Shown: positions 19,653 through 28,898 of the stretch, in pieces
Numbering within the stretch: position 1 is the stretch's first letter
How the letters are laid out: every line of letters begins with the position of its first letter
From: Isotricha intestinalis
Lineage: Eukaryota; Ciliophora; Litostomatea; Vestibuliferida; Isotrichidae
Direction: 5' to 3'
Assembly: GCA_023807065.1 (NCBI GenBank)
Contig: JAJJLU010000486.1
Coordinates: forward strand, 1-37,764
Length of the DNA: 37,764 nt
Translations under genes and position numbers: made by a program
The notes under the pieces: model-generated
The model's input: only the letters and a program-made list of their open reading frames with translations
The model's database searches: none
What the model was told of the DNA's origin: nothing

Positions 19653-22600
19653 TTATATTTTATAATAACCAAATATCTTAGGCCAATTTTCTAGTAAATA
19701 ACACAAAATAAAATTAGTGATCATAATTACACATAATGAAATTCGATACATAAAATCATCAGGTAAAGGAAGTAATTCAAGCATTTCATTTAACTGTGGA
19801 TATAAATCAAAAATAACAATAATAGTCATTCCAATAATTCCAAAAAGTAATTTTTTCAATCCTGAATTTTTACTTAAATTCTCCATAAAAGGTTCCCCTT
19901 GATAATTAACAACAAAAGTAATAGTTTGATTAATCATTTGATAAATAAACATAATAGTATTCATTAAAGTGGGAGTAAAATCATCATCAAGTGATTTAAC
20001 TTCTCCAATAGAAACAGGGTCCATAATTTCAGTATAATAAATAATTAAAAGCATAGCAATTAAATCAACAATAGCTTGACCGACAATAGACACAATAGCT
20101 TGAACAGTAAAAATAGTATTAGGAGGTTTATTTTCATTTAAATGTTTTAAAGGAACAGCTCTACTTAACATAAGGAAAAAAATTGATATTGCAAAACCCA
20201 TATATGTACTTTGATAGTCAGAAAATTTTACTCCTTTCAAAGCTAAAACACTTAAAGAATATGCTGTTAATAAACAATTTAATGCTAAAATTTTATACAT
20301 TTGAAATGTAACAACTAAAGTACATCTTCCTTGAATAAATATATTTTTTATACATTTAATACTACCACTTTTACTTGTAAATGGTGCTGCTGCTGTAACA
20401 TCTCCGCTTTTTATTGTTGTTTCATCATCAAATGAAAATATACTAAATGGTTGTTTTTTTTGATGTTCAGTCTCTTCTACATTTAATAAAGCTACTCCTA
20501 TTGTTGCTCTCTTTAATGCTCCCACATCATTAGAGCCATCTCCACACATTGAAGGATTTCTTCCACTTTTTATCAAATCTTTTATTATATCATCTTTTTG
20601 AGATGGACTCACTCTACAAAATAATTTTATATATTGAAATATTAAATATTTATTTTCTATTGTTATATCTCTTTCAAAATTTTCTATCTCTTTACCTGTT
20701 ATTGATAATGTATTTTTTTCTGATAATAATTGAATTTCAGATATTGTTTTTGTTTCTTTCATAAATTTGTTGTCTAAGTCATACCAATTCATTTTTTTAT
20801 CTTCTATTTTTAAGTAGAGTGAATCATCTGGCCCTAATTTTAAATCTTTAGATACTTTTGATGTTGTTAAAAAATGATCTCCAGTTATTATACATACATC
20901 ATATTTTGATTTTATTAATTCTTCAATATAATTCTCAGTTTTTGGTTTTAAAGGTGTTTCTACTATTGCAAAACCTTTGAAAATTAAATTCTTTTCTAAT
21001 TCATCTCTTTTTGTGGAATAATTATAAGATTGATCATCATTATAAGCAAGAGCTAAAATTCTATAACCTAATCTAGCCCATTTATTGAAACATTTATCAT
21101 AATCATTAGGAATATCCTTTAATAAAGTTTTAATTACTTCAGGAGCTCCTTTACATAAAACTCTATTATAATAAGTCTTTTCATATATTCCAGAATAAAC
21201 CCTTGCTAAAACAGTCATTCTTTTTAAATTAGAATCAAATTGATATTTCCTAATAGGTATAATTCTAGTTTTTCTCTCACATTTAATTTCCTCTTTTTCA
21301 ATTTTCCCTCTAACTTCCTTAAACATAGCAACTTCAATAGGATCTCCAACTGGTTTATTATTAATAGGAATAAGTGAATTACAACCTAATAAAATACTTA
21401 AAGTTTCTTCATCACTATCATAAGGATTTTGAGGTTCTTTAGAATCTACATTAACTAATCCTCTCATAATAAACTCATCTTTAGTTAAAGTTCCTGTTTT
21501 ATCAAAACAACAAATATCAATTTTCCCTGCGAAAGGAATTCTAAAAGGTTCAATACAAACAACTCTTTTTGCCTGAAGTGAAACTAAAGAATTATTAATA
21601 GCTAAAGTTAATTCAATAGGTAATTCAGCAGGAACCACTGAAGTAATAATAATAATACATCTTAATAATAATTTATATGTCAATTGACCTTCTCTTTTCA
21701 AACCATCAATTAAAACATAATATGAAGCTCCTAAGGCAATTAATAATAATATGGCAATAAATATAAAAGCTTCCCATGAATCTTCTCCTTTATTTTTTTC
21801 TGATGAATACATTACTGTTCTAAGTAATTTTCCTTGAGCAGTTGAAAAACCAGTTTTAATTACTAAACATATACAACCTTTATTTGGTGGAGGTTGATTA
21901 ATATTATTTGGTAATTTTTCTATTTCTTCATTCCTTGAAACTTTAACTACTTTTGTCCCTGCAAATAAAACACAGTTTTTATGCTTTATTTTTATATCTA
22001 ATATATTATTATATTCATAATCTAATTTAGTTATTGAATCCTTTATCTGAGGAACACTTTCTCCAGTTAACATTGCTTCATTTACTATTGCACTTCCACT
22101 TAATAATAATAAATCACATGTTAAAGGAGAAGGCTCTTTATCTTTATGTTTATTTAATACAGAATTTACATTTTTTTTATTAAATCTTTCTTCATTCTTC
22201 TTTTTAATTTCCTTTAATCTTTTAAGTAATTGAATTACTTTATTATTTTTAGTATCTTCATCTTCTTCTTCTTTGACTTCTTCATATGAATTCCCATCTA
22301 CAATAGAAACAATATCACCAGGTAAAAGTTCACTGGAAGGAATTTTTTTCCAAGAATTATTTCTATAAACAAAAATTAAATGAGGAGGAACTCTCATATT
22401 TCTTAAAGTAGCTAAATTAAAGATTCTTTGAGAAACAACAGTAGCTTCAAATATACATAACATAAATAATGTTATCATTGAATGAATTCCATAGTCATCA
22501 AACACCCAAAGTAATATACAAAACAGTTGAAAAACGAAAAATGGAGCGACAATATGTTCTTTATATAAAGTGAAAAAAGATGGAATAGGAATTTTCATTC

Positions 22601-23108
22601 TATTTTCACCAAATTTAGCTAATAAATTATTTACATTTTCTTCTTTTATTGGTTCTGGAGATAAAAAATCAATTAATTTTTTATTTTTAAAATTTAATTT
22701 AGGTCTAATGAAAGTAGATTTTTCCTTATCATATACTAAGAGAATTTTCTCAAATTCCATTGAAATAATATTTTCATTATTTTTTAAAGGAGAAATTGAA
22801 GTTCGATTATTCATTTTAAATTTTTCTGATATTACATCTATTCTACAATGAGTTGCTTTTTCTATTGATTTTTCTACTTTATAACATATTTTTGCCATCA
22901 AGTCTTCTGACCAAAATTTAGAAAAAAAAGCTATTCCTTGCATTAGTAATACAAAAACAAATATTACTCCTCTCAATAAAGAATTTATATTTTGATTTGA
23001 ATATATAATAATACATAATGATTGAAGAATTATAAAAGGAAGAACATCTAATCTTTCTAAAAGTTTTCTTTCTTTTAGAAAAGTATATTTTTTCATTGGT
23101 TTATCCAT
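19653..23108 (-). CDS. ATP13A1: P5A-type ATPase (ER helix dislocase, ATP13A1/Spf1 family)
   Basis: The 1151-residue protein has the P5A layout. N-terminal hydrophobic pairs (about residues 22-62) and further helices near 190-230 are followed by the actuator domain with MLTGESVPQ (about 346). Helix 4 carries SVVPAELPIEL (about 491), then EPFRIPFAGKIDICCFDKTGTLT (phosphorylated Asp about 536), a nucleotide domain with LCKGAPEVIK, and CGDGSNDVGALK (about 857). The C-terminus has several more helices. EPFRIPFAGK and CCFDKTGTLT are diagnostic of P5A over P5B. Family members sit in the ER and extract mis-inserted membrane helices. One oddity is PAELP where family members that I know have PPELP. The start is ATG with a short cytosolic leader. 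It is divergent from the PKG-like gene across 333 bp. Confidence 0.95.
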   Translation of the reverse strand: MDKPMKKYTFLKERKLLERLDVLPFIILQSLCIIIYSNQNINSLLRGVIFVFVLLMQGIAFFSKFWSEDLMAKICYKVEKSIEKATHCRIDVISEKFKMNNRTSISPLKNNENIISMEFEKILLVYDKEKSTFIRPKLNFKNKKLIDFLSPEPIKEENVNNLLAKFGENRMKIPIPSFFTLYKEHIVAPFFVFQLFCILLWVFDDYGIHSMITLFMLCIFEATVVSQRIFNLATLRNMRVPPHLIFVYRNNSWKKIPSSELLPGDIVSIVDGNSYEEVKEEEDEDTKNNKVIQLLKRLKEIKKKNEERFNKKNVNSVLNKHKDKEPSPLTCDLLLLSGSAIVNEAMLTGESVPQIKDSITKLDYEYNNILDIKIKHKNCVLFAGTKVVKVSRNEEIEKLPNNINQPPPNKGCICLVIKTGFSTAQGKLLRTVMYSSEKNKGEDSWEAFIFIAILLLIALGASYYVLIDGLKREGQLTYKLLLRCIIIITSVVPAELPIELTLAINNSLVSLQAKRVVCIEPFRIPFAGKIDICCFDKTGTLTKDEFIMRGLVNVDSKEPQNPYDSDEETLSILLGCNSLIPINNKPVGDPIEVAMFKEVRGKIEKEEIKCERKTRIIPIRKYQFDSNLKRMTVLARVYSGIYEKTYYNRVLCKGAPEVIKTLLKDIPNDYDKCFNKWARLGYRILALAYNDDQSYNYSTKRDELEKNLIFKGFAIVETPLKPKTENYIEELIKSKYDVCIITGDHFLTTSKVSKDLKLGPDDSLYLKIEDKKMNWYDLDNKFMKETKTISEIQLLSEKNTLSITGKEIENFERDITIENKYLIFQYIKLFCRVSPSQKDDIIKDLIKSGRNPSMCGDGSNDVGALKRATIGVALLNVEETEHQKKQPFSIFSFDDETTIKSGDVTAAAPFTSKSGSIKCIKNIFIQGRCTLVVTFQMYKILALNCLLTAYSLSVLALKGVKFSDYQSTYMGFAISIFFLMLSRAVPLKHLNENKPPNTIFTVQAIVSIVGQAIVDLIAMLLIIYYTEIMDPVSIGEVKSLDDDFTPTLMNTIMFIYQMINQTITFVVNYQGEPFMENLSKNSGLKKLLFGIIGMTIIVIFDLYPQLNEMLELLPLPDDFMYRISLCVIMITNFILCYLLENWPKIFGYYKI

Positions 23109-23441
23109 TTTGGAAAAATAATATTTTTTTTAATTTTTTTTTTAAATTAAGTTTCGTGGTTAATTGTTTTTCTTTTTGATTTTACTTTATTAGAAAAAAA
23201 TATTTTTTTGAAATTTATATTTATAGAAAATATTATATTATGTTTTAACCTAAATAAAATGATTTTAATAATAATTAAATATATTGAAAATTAAAGAAAT
23301 AAAACTGAATTAATAAACATTTGTTCAATACTCTATATATCAAATACCAATTCTTTTTATAATTAAATAAAATTTGAAATTTAATAAAAAATGAGTAAAC
23401 TTATATTTAATAAAATAATTATCAAAGAGGAAAAAATTTAA
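23109..23441. promoter_or_regulatory. 333-bp divergent promoter region with a short upstream ORF
   Basis: This is the spacer between the P5A ATPase (-) and the PKG-like kinase (+). It is A/T-rich, and no named element is visible apart from a 16-codon upstream ORF at 23391-23441 that ends exactly where the kinase ATG begins. Confidence 0.4.
23391..23441 (+). promoter_or_regulatory. Upstream ORF abutting the PKG-like start (TAAATG)
   Basis: An ATG at 23391 opens a 16-codon frame (MSKLIFNKIIIKEEKI) whose TAA at 23439-23441 is directly followed by the kinase ATG at 23442, in the same frame. If the mRNA includes it, ribosomes would meet it first. The transcription start is unknown, so the uORF may not be transcribed. 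Confidence 0.35.
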
Positions 23442-26400
23442 ATGGGTGTTATTAAATCAATATGTTGTAACTCTCATATAATATCTTCACAAATGAATCA
23501 AGACACAATAAGAATAAATGAACAAAATAAAAATAATATAAATAATAATAATAATAATAATAATAGAAATGAAACATCAAATAATATTAATGAAAAAAAA
23601 GGAGAAATAATATCTCATCCAACAGAAGAAAACAAAAAAACAATTCCAAATGAAAAAAATGAAAAAATAAATAAAAGAGTTTCATTAATTCAAAATCATC
23701 AAAATAGAAGAAAATCAATATCAATATCAATAAATCAAATAAATCAATTAACAAATGAAACTAAAATGAAGAGAAGAGAAAAAAAATATCATTCCACTAT
23801 TAATCATAATATAGATTTTACAGAGATTAAAATGAAATTTAAAGAAACATACAATATATTACCTTCAAATAAGAAATTATCATCATTATTATTATCTCCG
23901 AATCTTTCAGCAAAAAAAAATTCAGTATCATCATTAAATTCAGATGATGGTGCTTCTCTAAATTCAATTATTGATAAAAATTCTCATAAAAATCATTTAG
24001 ATATAGAAGAAATAAATGAACCTTTTTCAGAAAAACAGTTAATTACATTAAAAAATATTTTAAAAAAAGAAGAGTTAATAGTTAATGAAATGGATGAAGC
24101 AACTATTAATATGATAATTAATGCAATTAGTTATATTAGAGTAAAACCAAAAATTATTATTTTTTCAAATAAAAATGAAATAAAAGAACATTATTATTAT
24201 ATGATTGAAAAAGGTAAATTAGGTTATTCAATTGATAATGAAAAATATGAATTACAAAAACATTCTGGAATTGGAACAAGTGCTTTAATTAAAAATACTA
24301 AAAAAAATTGTTATTTATTATCTATTGAAAGATGTTATTTATATAAATTACCAATTGAAAGATATAAAATAATAGTAGAAGAATTTTTTAATAGACAACA
24401 TAAAATTAAAGTTGAAGCTTTAACTAAACATTTTTTTTTCAGTGGATTTAATCATAATATTATAGATTCAATTGCAGAATCTTCAGAAAAAATTAAATTT
24501 AATAAAAAAACAATTCTTCTTCAAGAAGAGCAATTCAATAATTATATATTTATGGTTATTGAAGGTTATGTTACTTGTACAAAAGGAGAAATGATTATTA
24601 AAAGATTTTATTCTGGGGAAATTTTCGGTGAAATTGGAATTTTTAATCAAATTGAATCATTATATTCTTATACTACTTCTAATGAATGTATTATTTTAAA
24701 GATTTTATATGATGAATTATTTTCTATTTTAGGTGATAATGCTGTTAAAAATATTATATTTAATATATTTGATAAAAGTATAAAAAATAATGAAATTTTA
24801 AATAAATATTTCACTGTTGGAGATAATAAATCTAGGTTATTTAACATTTTTCAATTTAAATTTTATTTTAATGATATAATAATGACTCAAAAAGAAAAAA
24901 AAATATTAATTCCTATTTCAGGTTCACTTTTTAAATTTCATCATAAAACAAATAATACAAAAGAGCATGTAGGTAATTTTATTTATCAAACAATAATTAA
25001 ACTATATTCTTGTGAATTTAATCAAAGAACTTCAATAAGTAAACATCCAACAAATGTAAGTACATTATCAAATTCAGTAAGAAATTCAGGTAATAATTCT
25101 CAAAATAAGAGTAAAAATGATTTAATTGAAAAAGGAGAATTATTTATAGATTCAATTTTAATAGAAAAAGATTTAGATTATTCTATTTTAGGAGATGAAT
25201 GTTTAGTTTTTGAATGTTTATGGTCAGAAATAGAAAAATATTTAAATTTACCTTCACCAGAAACAAAATTAAATTTATTTGAAAGAATAAATTTATTAAA
25301 ACCTCTTCCTTTATTTAAATATTTATCTCCATTGAAAATATTTCAATTATCAAATTGTCTTCATTTAAATGTATATAGAAAAGGGGAAATATTATTAAAA
25401 GATGGTCCAACAAGTGATAAATTTTTTATAATAAAAAGTGGAAATGTTGAAATAAAAATAGGAACAATTACTATAAAAACTTTAGAACAAAATCAAACTT
25501 TTGGAGACATATGTTCTCAAATAGGCTCATATACAAGAAAGGTTAATTTTATATCAGCTTCAATTAAATGTGAATGTTATTATATTGAAAAAGAAAGTTA
25601 TGATGATATTGTAGATAAAGATGAAATTTTTTTAAAACCTTTAAAAAAAATGTTACAAATGAAAGATATTACAGTAACTCTTGATAATTTATATTATTTA
25701 AAAGAATTAGGAAGTGGAGCTTATGGGAAAGTTTATTTAGTTCATGATAAAAAGAGATTTTATGCAATGAAAACTGCAGAAATTCAAGCAATGGGACAAA
25801 TGAAAGAAATGGCTGAATTATATATTAATGAAAAGAATATTATGTATTCTATTGAACATCCATATATTGTTTCTATTATGAATACTTTTAAAACAAGAGA
25901 ATATTTATTTTTTCTAATGGAATTTGTAGATGGAATGACCTTAAGAAAATATTTAAATGATAAAAATAGGAAACCCAGAGATTTAAAAGAAGCACAATAT
26001 TATGGTGGTTTATTATCTTCAGTATTATCATATTTGCAAAAGAAGAAAATAATACATAGAGATTTAAAACCAGATAATTTAATGTTAGAATATAATGGAT
26101 ATATTAAAGTGATTGATTTTGGAGTAGCCAAAGATATAACTGGAAAAGATTGTACTAATACTTTTATGGGAACTGCACATTATATGGCTCCTGAAATTAT
26201 TTTAGGGAAAAATTATAATTGTTCTGTTGATTATTGGTCTTTAGGTATTATATTATATGAAATGTTTTATGGTTATGTTCCTTTTGGAAATGATGAAAAA
26301 GATGCTAAAAATGTTTATAATGAAATTATTGATAAAAAAGTTTCCTTTCCTAGTGATGTTAATTGTAGTAATTTTAATGAATTTGTATCTGGATTATTAC

Positions 26401-26657
26401 AAAAAAATCCAAAGAAAAGAATTAATAGTTTTAATAAAGTTAAGTCTTATAAATTTTTTAAAGATTTTGATTTTGATAGTCTTTTAAATATGAGTATGAA
26501 AGGATATTATACTTTTGAAAAGAAATTCAATGAAAAAGATTTAAAATATATTGATTTTCCTTTTACTCATATTATGAAAAGTAATTTATTTACTTCTAGT
26601 GGTGATTTAGATGAATATTTATTAAAAAATCAAGATGAAATTTTTAATGATTTTTAA
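23442..26657 (+). CDS. PKG-like protein kinase with tandem cyclic-nucleotide-binding domains
   Basis: The 1071-residue protein starts MGVIKSICCNSH, a typical myristoylation plus palmitoylation leader, followed by about 190 disordered Asn/Lys/Ser-rich residues including an Asn run encoded by (AAT)n. Cyclic-nucleotide-binding-like beta barrels follow at about 200-315, 325-445 and 625-735, with a degenerate region at about 455-620 that may be a fourth. This is the four-domain plan of alveolate PKG. The AGC kinase domain (about 750-1015) has GSGAYGKVYL, AMKTAE, HRDLKPDN (~871), DFG (~891), GTAHYMAPE and a C-terminal tail with FPFTHIM. The kinase looks active. The phosphate-binding cassettes are not canonical: SGIGTSALIKNTKKNC, FGEIGIFNQIES and FGDICSQIGSYTRK, none with both the Glu and the Arg. 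It may respond to another ligand or be constitutively controlled. Confidence 0.92.
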   Translation: MGVIKSICCNSHIISSQMNQDTIRINEQNKNNINNNNNNNNRNETSNNINEKKGEIISHPTEENKKTIPNEKNEKINKRVSLIQNHQNRRKSISISINQINQLTNETKMKRREKKYHSTINHNIDFTEIKMKFKETYNILPSNKKLSSLLLSPNLSAKKNSVSSLNSDDGASLNSIIDKNSHKNHLDIEEINEPFSEKQLITLKNILKKEELIVNEMDEATINMIINAISYIRVKPKIIIFSNKNEIKEHYYYMIEKGKLGYSIDNEKYELQKHSGIGTSALIKNTKKNCYLLSIERCYLYKLPIERYKIIVEEFFNRQHKIKVEALTKHFFFSGFNHNIIDSIAESSEKIKFNKKTILLQEEQFNNYIFMVIEGYVTCTKGEMIIKRFYSGEIFGEIGIFNQIESLYSYTTSNECIILKILYDELFSILGDNAVKNIIFNIFDKSIKNNEILNKYFTVGDNKSRLFNIFQFKFYFNDIIMTQKEKKILIPISGSLFKFHHKTNNTKEHVGNFIYQTIIKLYSCEFNQRTSISKHPTNVSTLSNSVRNSGNNSQNKSKNDLIEKGELFIDSILIEKDLDYSILGDECLVFECLWSEIEKYLNLPSPETKLNLFERINLLKPLPLFKYLSPLKIFQLSNCLHLNVYRKGEILLKDGPTSDKFFIIKSGNVEIKIGTITIKTLEQNQTFGDICSQIGSYTRKVNFISASIKCECYYIEKESYDDIVDKDEIFLKPLKKMLQMKDITVTLDNLYYLKELGSGAYGKVYLVHDKKRFYAMKTAEIQAMGQMKEMAELYINEKNIMYSIEHPYIVSIMNTFKTREYLFFLMEFVDGMTLRKYLNDKNRKPRDLKEAQYYGGLLSSVLSYLQKKKIIHRDLKPDNLMLEYNGYIKVIDFGVAKDITGKDCTNTFMGTAHYMAPEIILGKNYNCSVDYWSLGIILYEMFYGYVPFGNDEKDAKNVYNEIIDKKVSFPSDVNCSNFNEFVSGLLQKNPKKRINSFNKVKSYKFFKDFDFDSLLNMSMKGYYTFEKKFNEKDLKYIDFPFTHIMKSNLFTSSGDLDEYLLKNQDEIFNDF
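23540..23564 (+). repeat. (AAT)8 trinucleotide repeat inside the PKG-like gene
   Basis: A run of AAT units in frame encodes an Asn stretch in the disordered N-terminal region. It is likely to vary in length between strains and to be neutral for the fold. Confidence 0.8.
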
Positions 26658-26914
26658 ATGTTATTTTATGTTCTATCTTTTTATTTTTTTGTGGAAATTT
26701 TTGTAAATTTAAACTTATTAAAGGAGTTTTTTATATCTTTTTCCTAATATATAAAATAAAAGTTTATATTTGAAATCATTTATAACAATATTATAAGAAT
26801 ATTATTATTTATAAAAATATGTAAAGTTTCAATGAAAAAATAAATTATTTCACTTTTTTATTTTTTAATAACATAGATTTTAAAATTGCTAAAATAATTT
26901 AATAAAAATAATAA

Positions 26915-27562
26915 TTAAAATCCTTCTGTATCATATTCAATCTTTAGAATATTGTTTTGCTTATTTTTAAAGATATTATAAGCTATTTCATGAAAAAACT
27001 CTTCAACTCCAATTCCACTTTTTGCAGAAATTTCTTTAAAAATTTTAATACCGTTTTTATGTGCAAATTCTTTTCCTTTATTAAAAGTAATAACTCTTGC
27101 ATTTTCGTTAATATCAATTTTATTTCCCGCAAGTCCTAAAACAAGCCCTTCAGAATCAACTTTATCTTTTAATTCTTTTATCCAATAATTTAAATTAGTT
27201 AATGTACTTTCTTTTTGAACATCATAAATTAATAAAGCACCATCTGCTCCTTTATAATATATATTAGAAATTGATCTAAACCTTTCTGAGCCTCCTGTAT
27301 CCCAAATATGTATTTTTATTAATTCATTATTTGATAATTTAATATTTTTTGCATAAAAAGATGCTCCTATTGTTGCGACATATTTATCTGAAAATGTATT
27401 TTGAATATATCTATTTGCTATTGAAGATTTTCCTACTGCTAAATCTCCTAAAATAACAATTTTGAACTCTGATATTGATTTTAAATTATTATGAAAATTT
27501 ATTTTATTTTGTAGGGAATTTCTATCATTTTTATTGTTGTTGTTATTCATACAACAAAACAT
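26915..27562 (-). CDS. Rab-like small GTPase without C-terminal prenylation site
   Basis: This 215-residue protein has a Rab-type G domain: GDLAVGKSS (39-47), switch I with YVATIGASF (Thr64), WDTGGSERF (87-95), GNKID (146-150) and SAKSG (179-183). RFRSISNIYYKGADGALLIYD is Rab-like. Two oddities stand out. The switch II Gln needed for GTP hydrolysis is Ser92 (DTGGSE for DTAGQE). The C-terminus ends IEYDTEGF with no cysteine, so it cannot be geranylgeranylated in the usual way. The N-terminus is MFCCMNNN, with two Cys at positions 3-4 that could be palmitoylated instead. It is probably a membrane-traffic GTPase of atypical type, possibly locked or slow in hydrolysis. No GT donor near the stop could splice on a CC tail. 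Confidence 0.9.
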   Translation of the reverse strand: MFCCMNNNNNKNDRNSLQNKINFHNNLKSISEFKIVILGDLAVGKSSIANRYIQNTFSDKYVATIGASFYAKNIKLSNNELIKIHIWDTGGSERFRSISNIYYKGADGALLIYDVQKESTLTNLNYWIKELKDKVDSEGLVLGLAGNKIDINENARVITFNKGKEFAHKNGIKIFKEISAKSGIGVEEFFHEIAYNIFKNKQNNILKIEYDTEGF

Positions 27563-28898
27563 TAAATAAATAAATAAAAAATTATATTATTCAAATGAAC
27601 TTTTCATATTTATTATAGATAGAATTTGATTTCTGGTAAATAATATAACACATAAAAAATTATAACTTTTACAATTGAAACAAATTAAATTCACAAAAAA
27701 AACCTATTAACTATAATAAATTTATCCAAAAAAAATAACAATTAAAAAATATATTTTTCATAATGAAAAAATTAATATTAATTATTTCTTTGTTTACATA
27801 TATTAAATCTTATTATATAAAAATACTTCCATCAACCTAGAATTTGATTGTTCTGATATAAATTCACCACAATAATTTAAGTTGATACTGGAAATAAGAA
27901 AATGGCTTCTTTATTTATAGTAAAAATATCTGAAGAAGAAGTAATAACAATTTCAGATTGTGGAAATTCCCATTATTTGAATATAAGAATACAAATTTCG
28001 AAATAAAGTGTAAATTAATAGATTGAATTCCAAATGGAACTTTTGGAGTAGTTGCAAATGAAAAGAAAAGTTACAAATGGTGATAATGCATTTTTGGTAG
28101 CATTAATTTGTTTTAGTATGGAAAATGATAATAGTCTTGAAATTGCAAGATCTCCAATTACTGTAAGTTTTTTAAAAAGTGAAGTTTGTGGAAGTGAGCT
28201 TAGAACATTCAACTGATATGATTATATTTTTTGACATTAAAATTAGATGTAAAGAAGTAAAAGAAATGCGATTAGATGATGTTGAATAATATTTTTTTAA
28301 TCTTGATATTTTTCTGATGTTTCTTTTAAATTAATATTAATTTCACTAATTCTTAAATATTTTAAATTTGTAATAATTTGAAGAAAGAAATGAATATTTT
28401 GATTAGGATATTATATTAAAATTAAAGTATTTTTGAGAATTTTGAATGATATTAAATAATCTATTATTGGAATCTTTTTTTATTACCTATTCTTTAATTA
28501 ATGTATTTCAAATTATTTAATTTCTGGATGATGTTTAGAAAATTATTTTTTTAAATTTCTTCTTTATATAACTCTTAAGTTTTTAAAATATTTAATATAT
28601 TCATTGATATCATAAAGATTTATATTTTCTTTTATTTTTTCTATTTTTCCTTTTATTCCTTTAATAACTATTTTTTTAATTTTTTATTTCTTTTTCATCA
28701 ATTAATAAATCTATTTTATTATAATATTTCTCATCATTTATATTAAATAATTAATTTTTTTTAAAATGTTAAATAAAATTATTAATAATATAAAAAAGAT
28801 ATTAATAACATTTAACTTTAATAACACTAATTTCAAATATATATAAATTCATAAAAATCAAAATTTAAATATTCAAATGACATTTTTCATTTTAGAAT
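27563..28898. other. 1.3 kb with decayed coding-like sequence
   Basis: There is no intact gene. The plus strand at about 27764-28210 carries a broken secreted-protein-like sequence, listed separately. The minus strand at about 28270-28760 has short coding-like runs (NDEKYYNKIDLLIDEKEIKN, KYLRISEININLKETSEKYQ) in changing frames with many TAA codons. No RNA gene or repeat is recognised. Confidence 0.45.
27764..28212 (+). pseudogene. Remnant of a secreted-protein gene
   Basis: ATG at 27764 opens a clean signal-peptide-like leader, MKKLILIISLFTYIKSYY, which runs into TAG after 25 codons. Coding-like sequence then resumes in other frames: NLEFDCSDINSPQ, then VDTGNKKMASLFIVKISEEE and VITISDCGNSHYLNIRI, then IPNGTFGVVANEKKSYKW, then further runs. 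The S-x-x-I-V-K...TISDCGNS pattern recalls a beta-sandwich of pre-peptidase C-terminal type, but only loosely. Several stops and frame changes are present. Unrecognised introns are a possible alternative, but no consistent GT...AG set restores one frame. It overlaps an open frame on the opposite strand (28015-28212) that I regard as noise. Confidence 0.35.

Noticed and set aside
28015..28212. 65-residue minus-strand open frame
   Set aside because: It is antisense to the secreted-protein remnant, begins at the edge of A/T-rich spacer and has no protein-like features.
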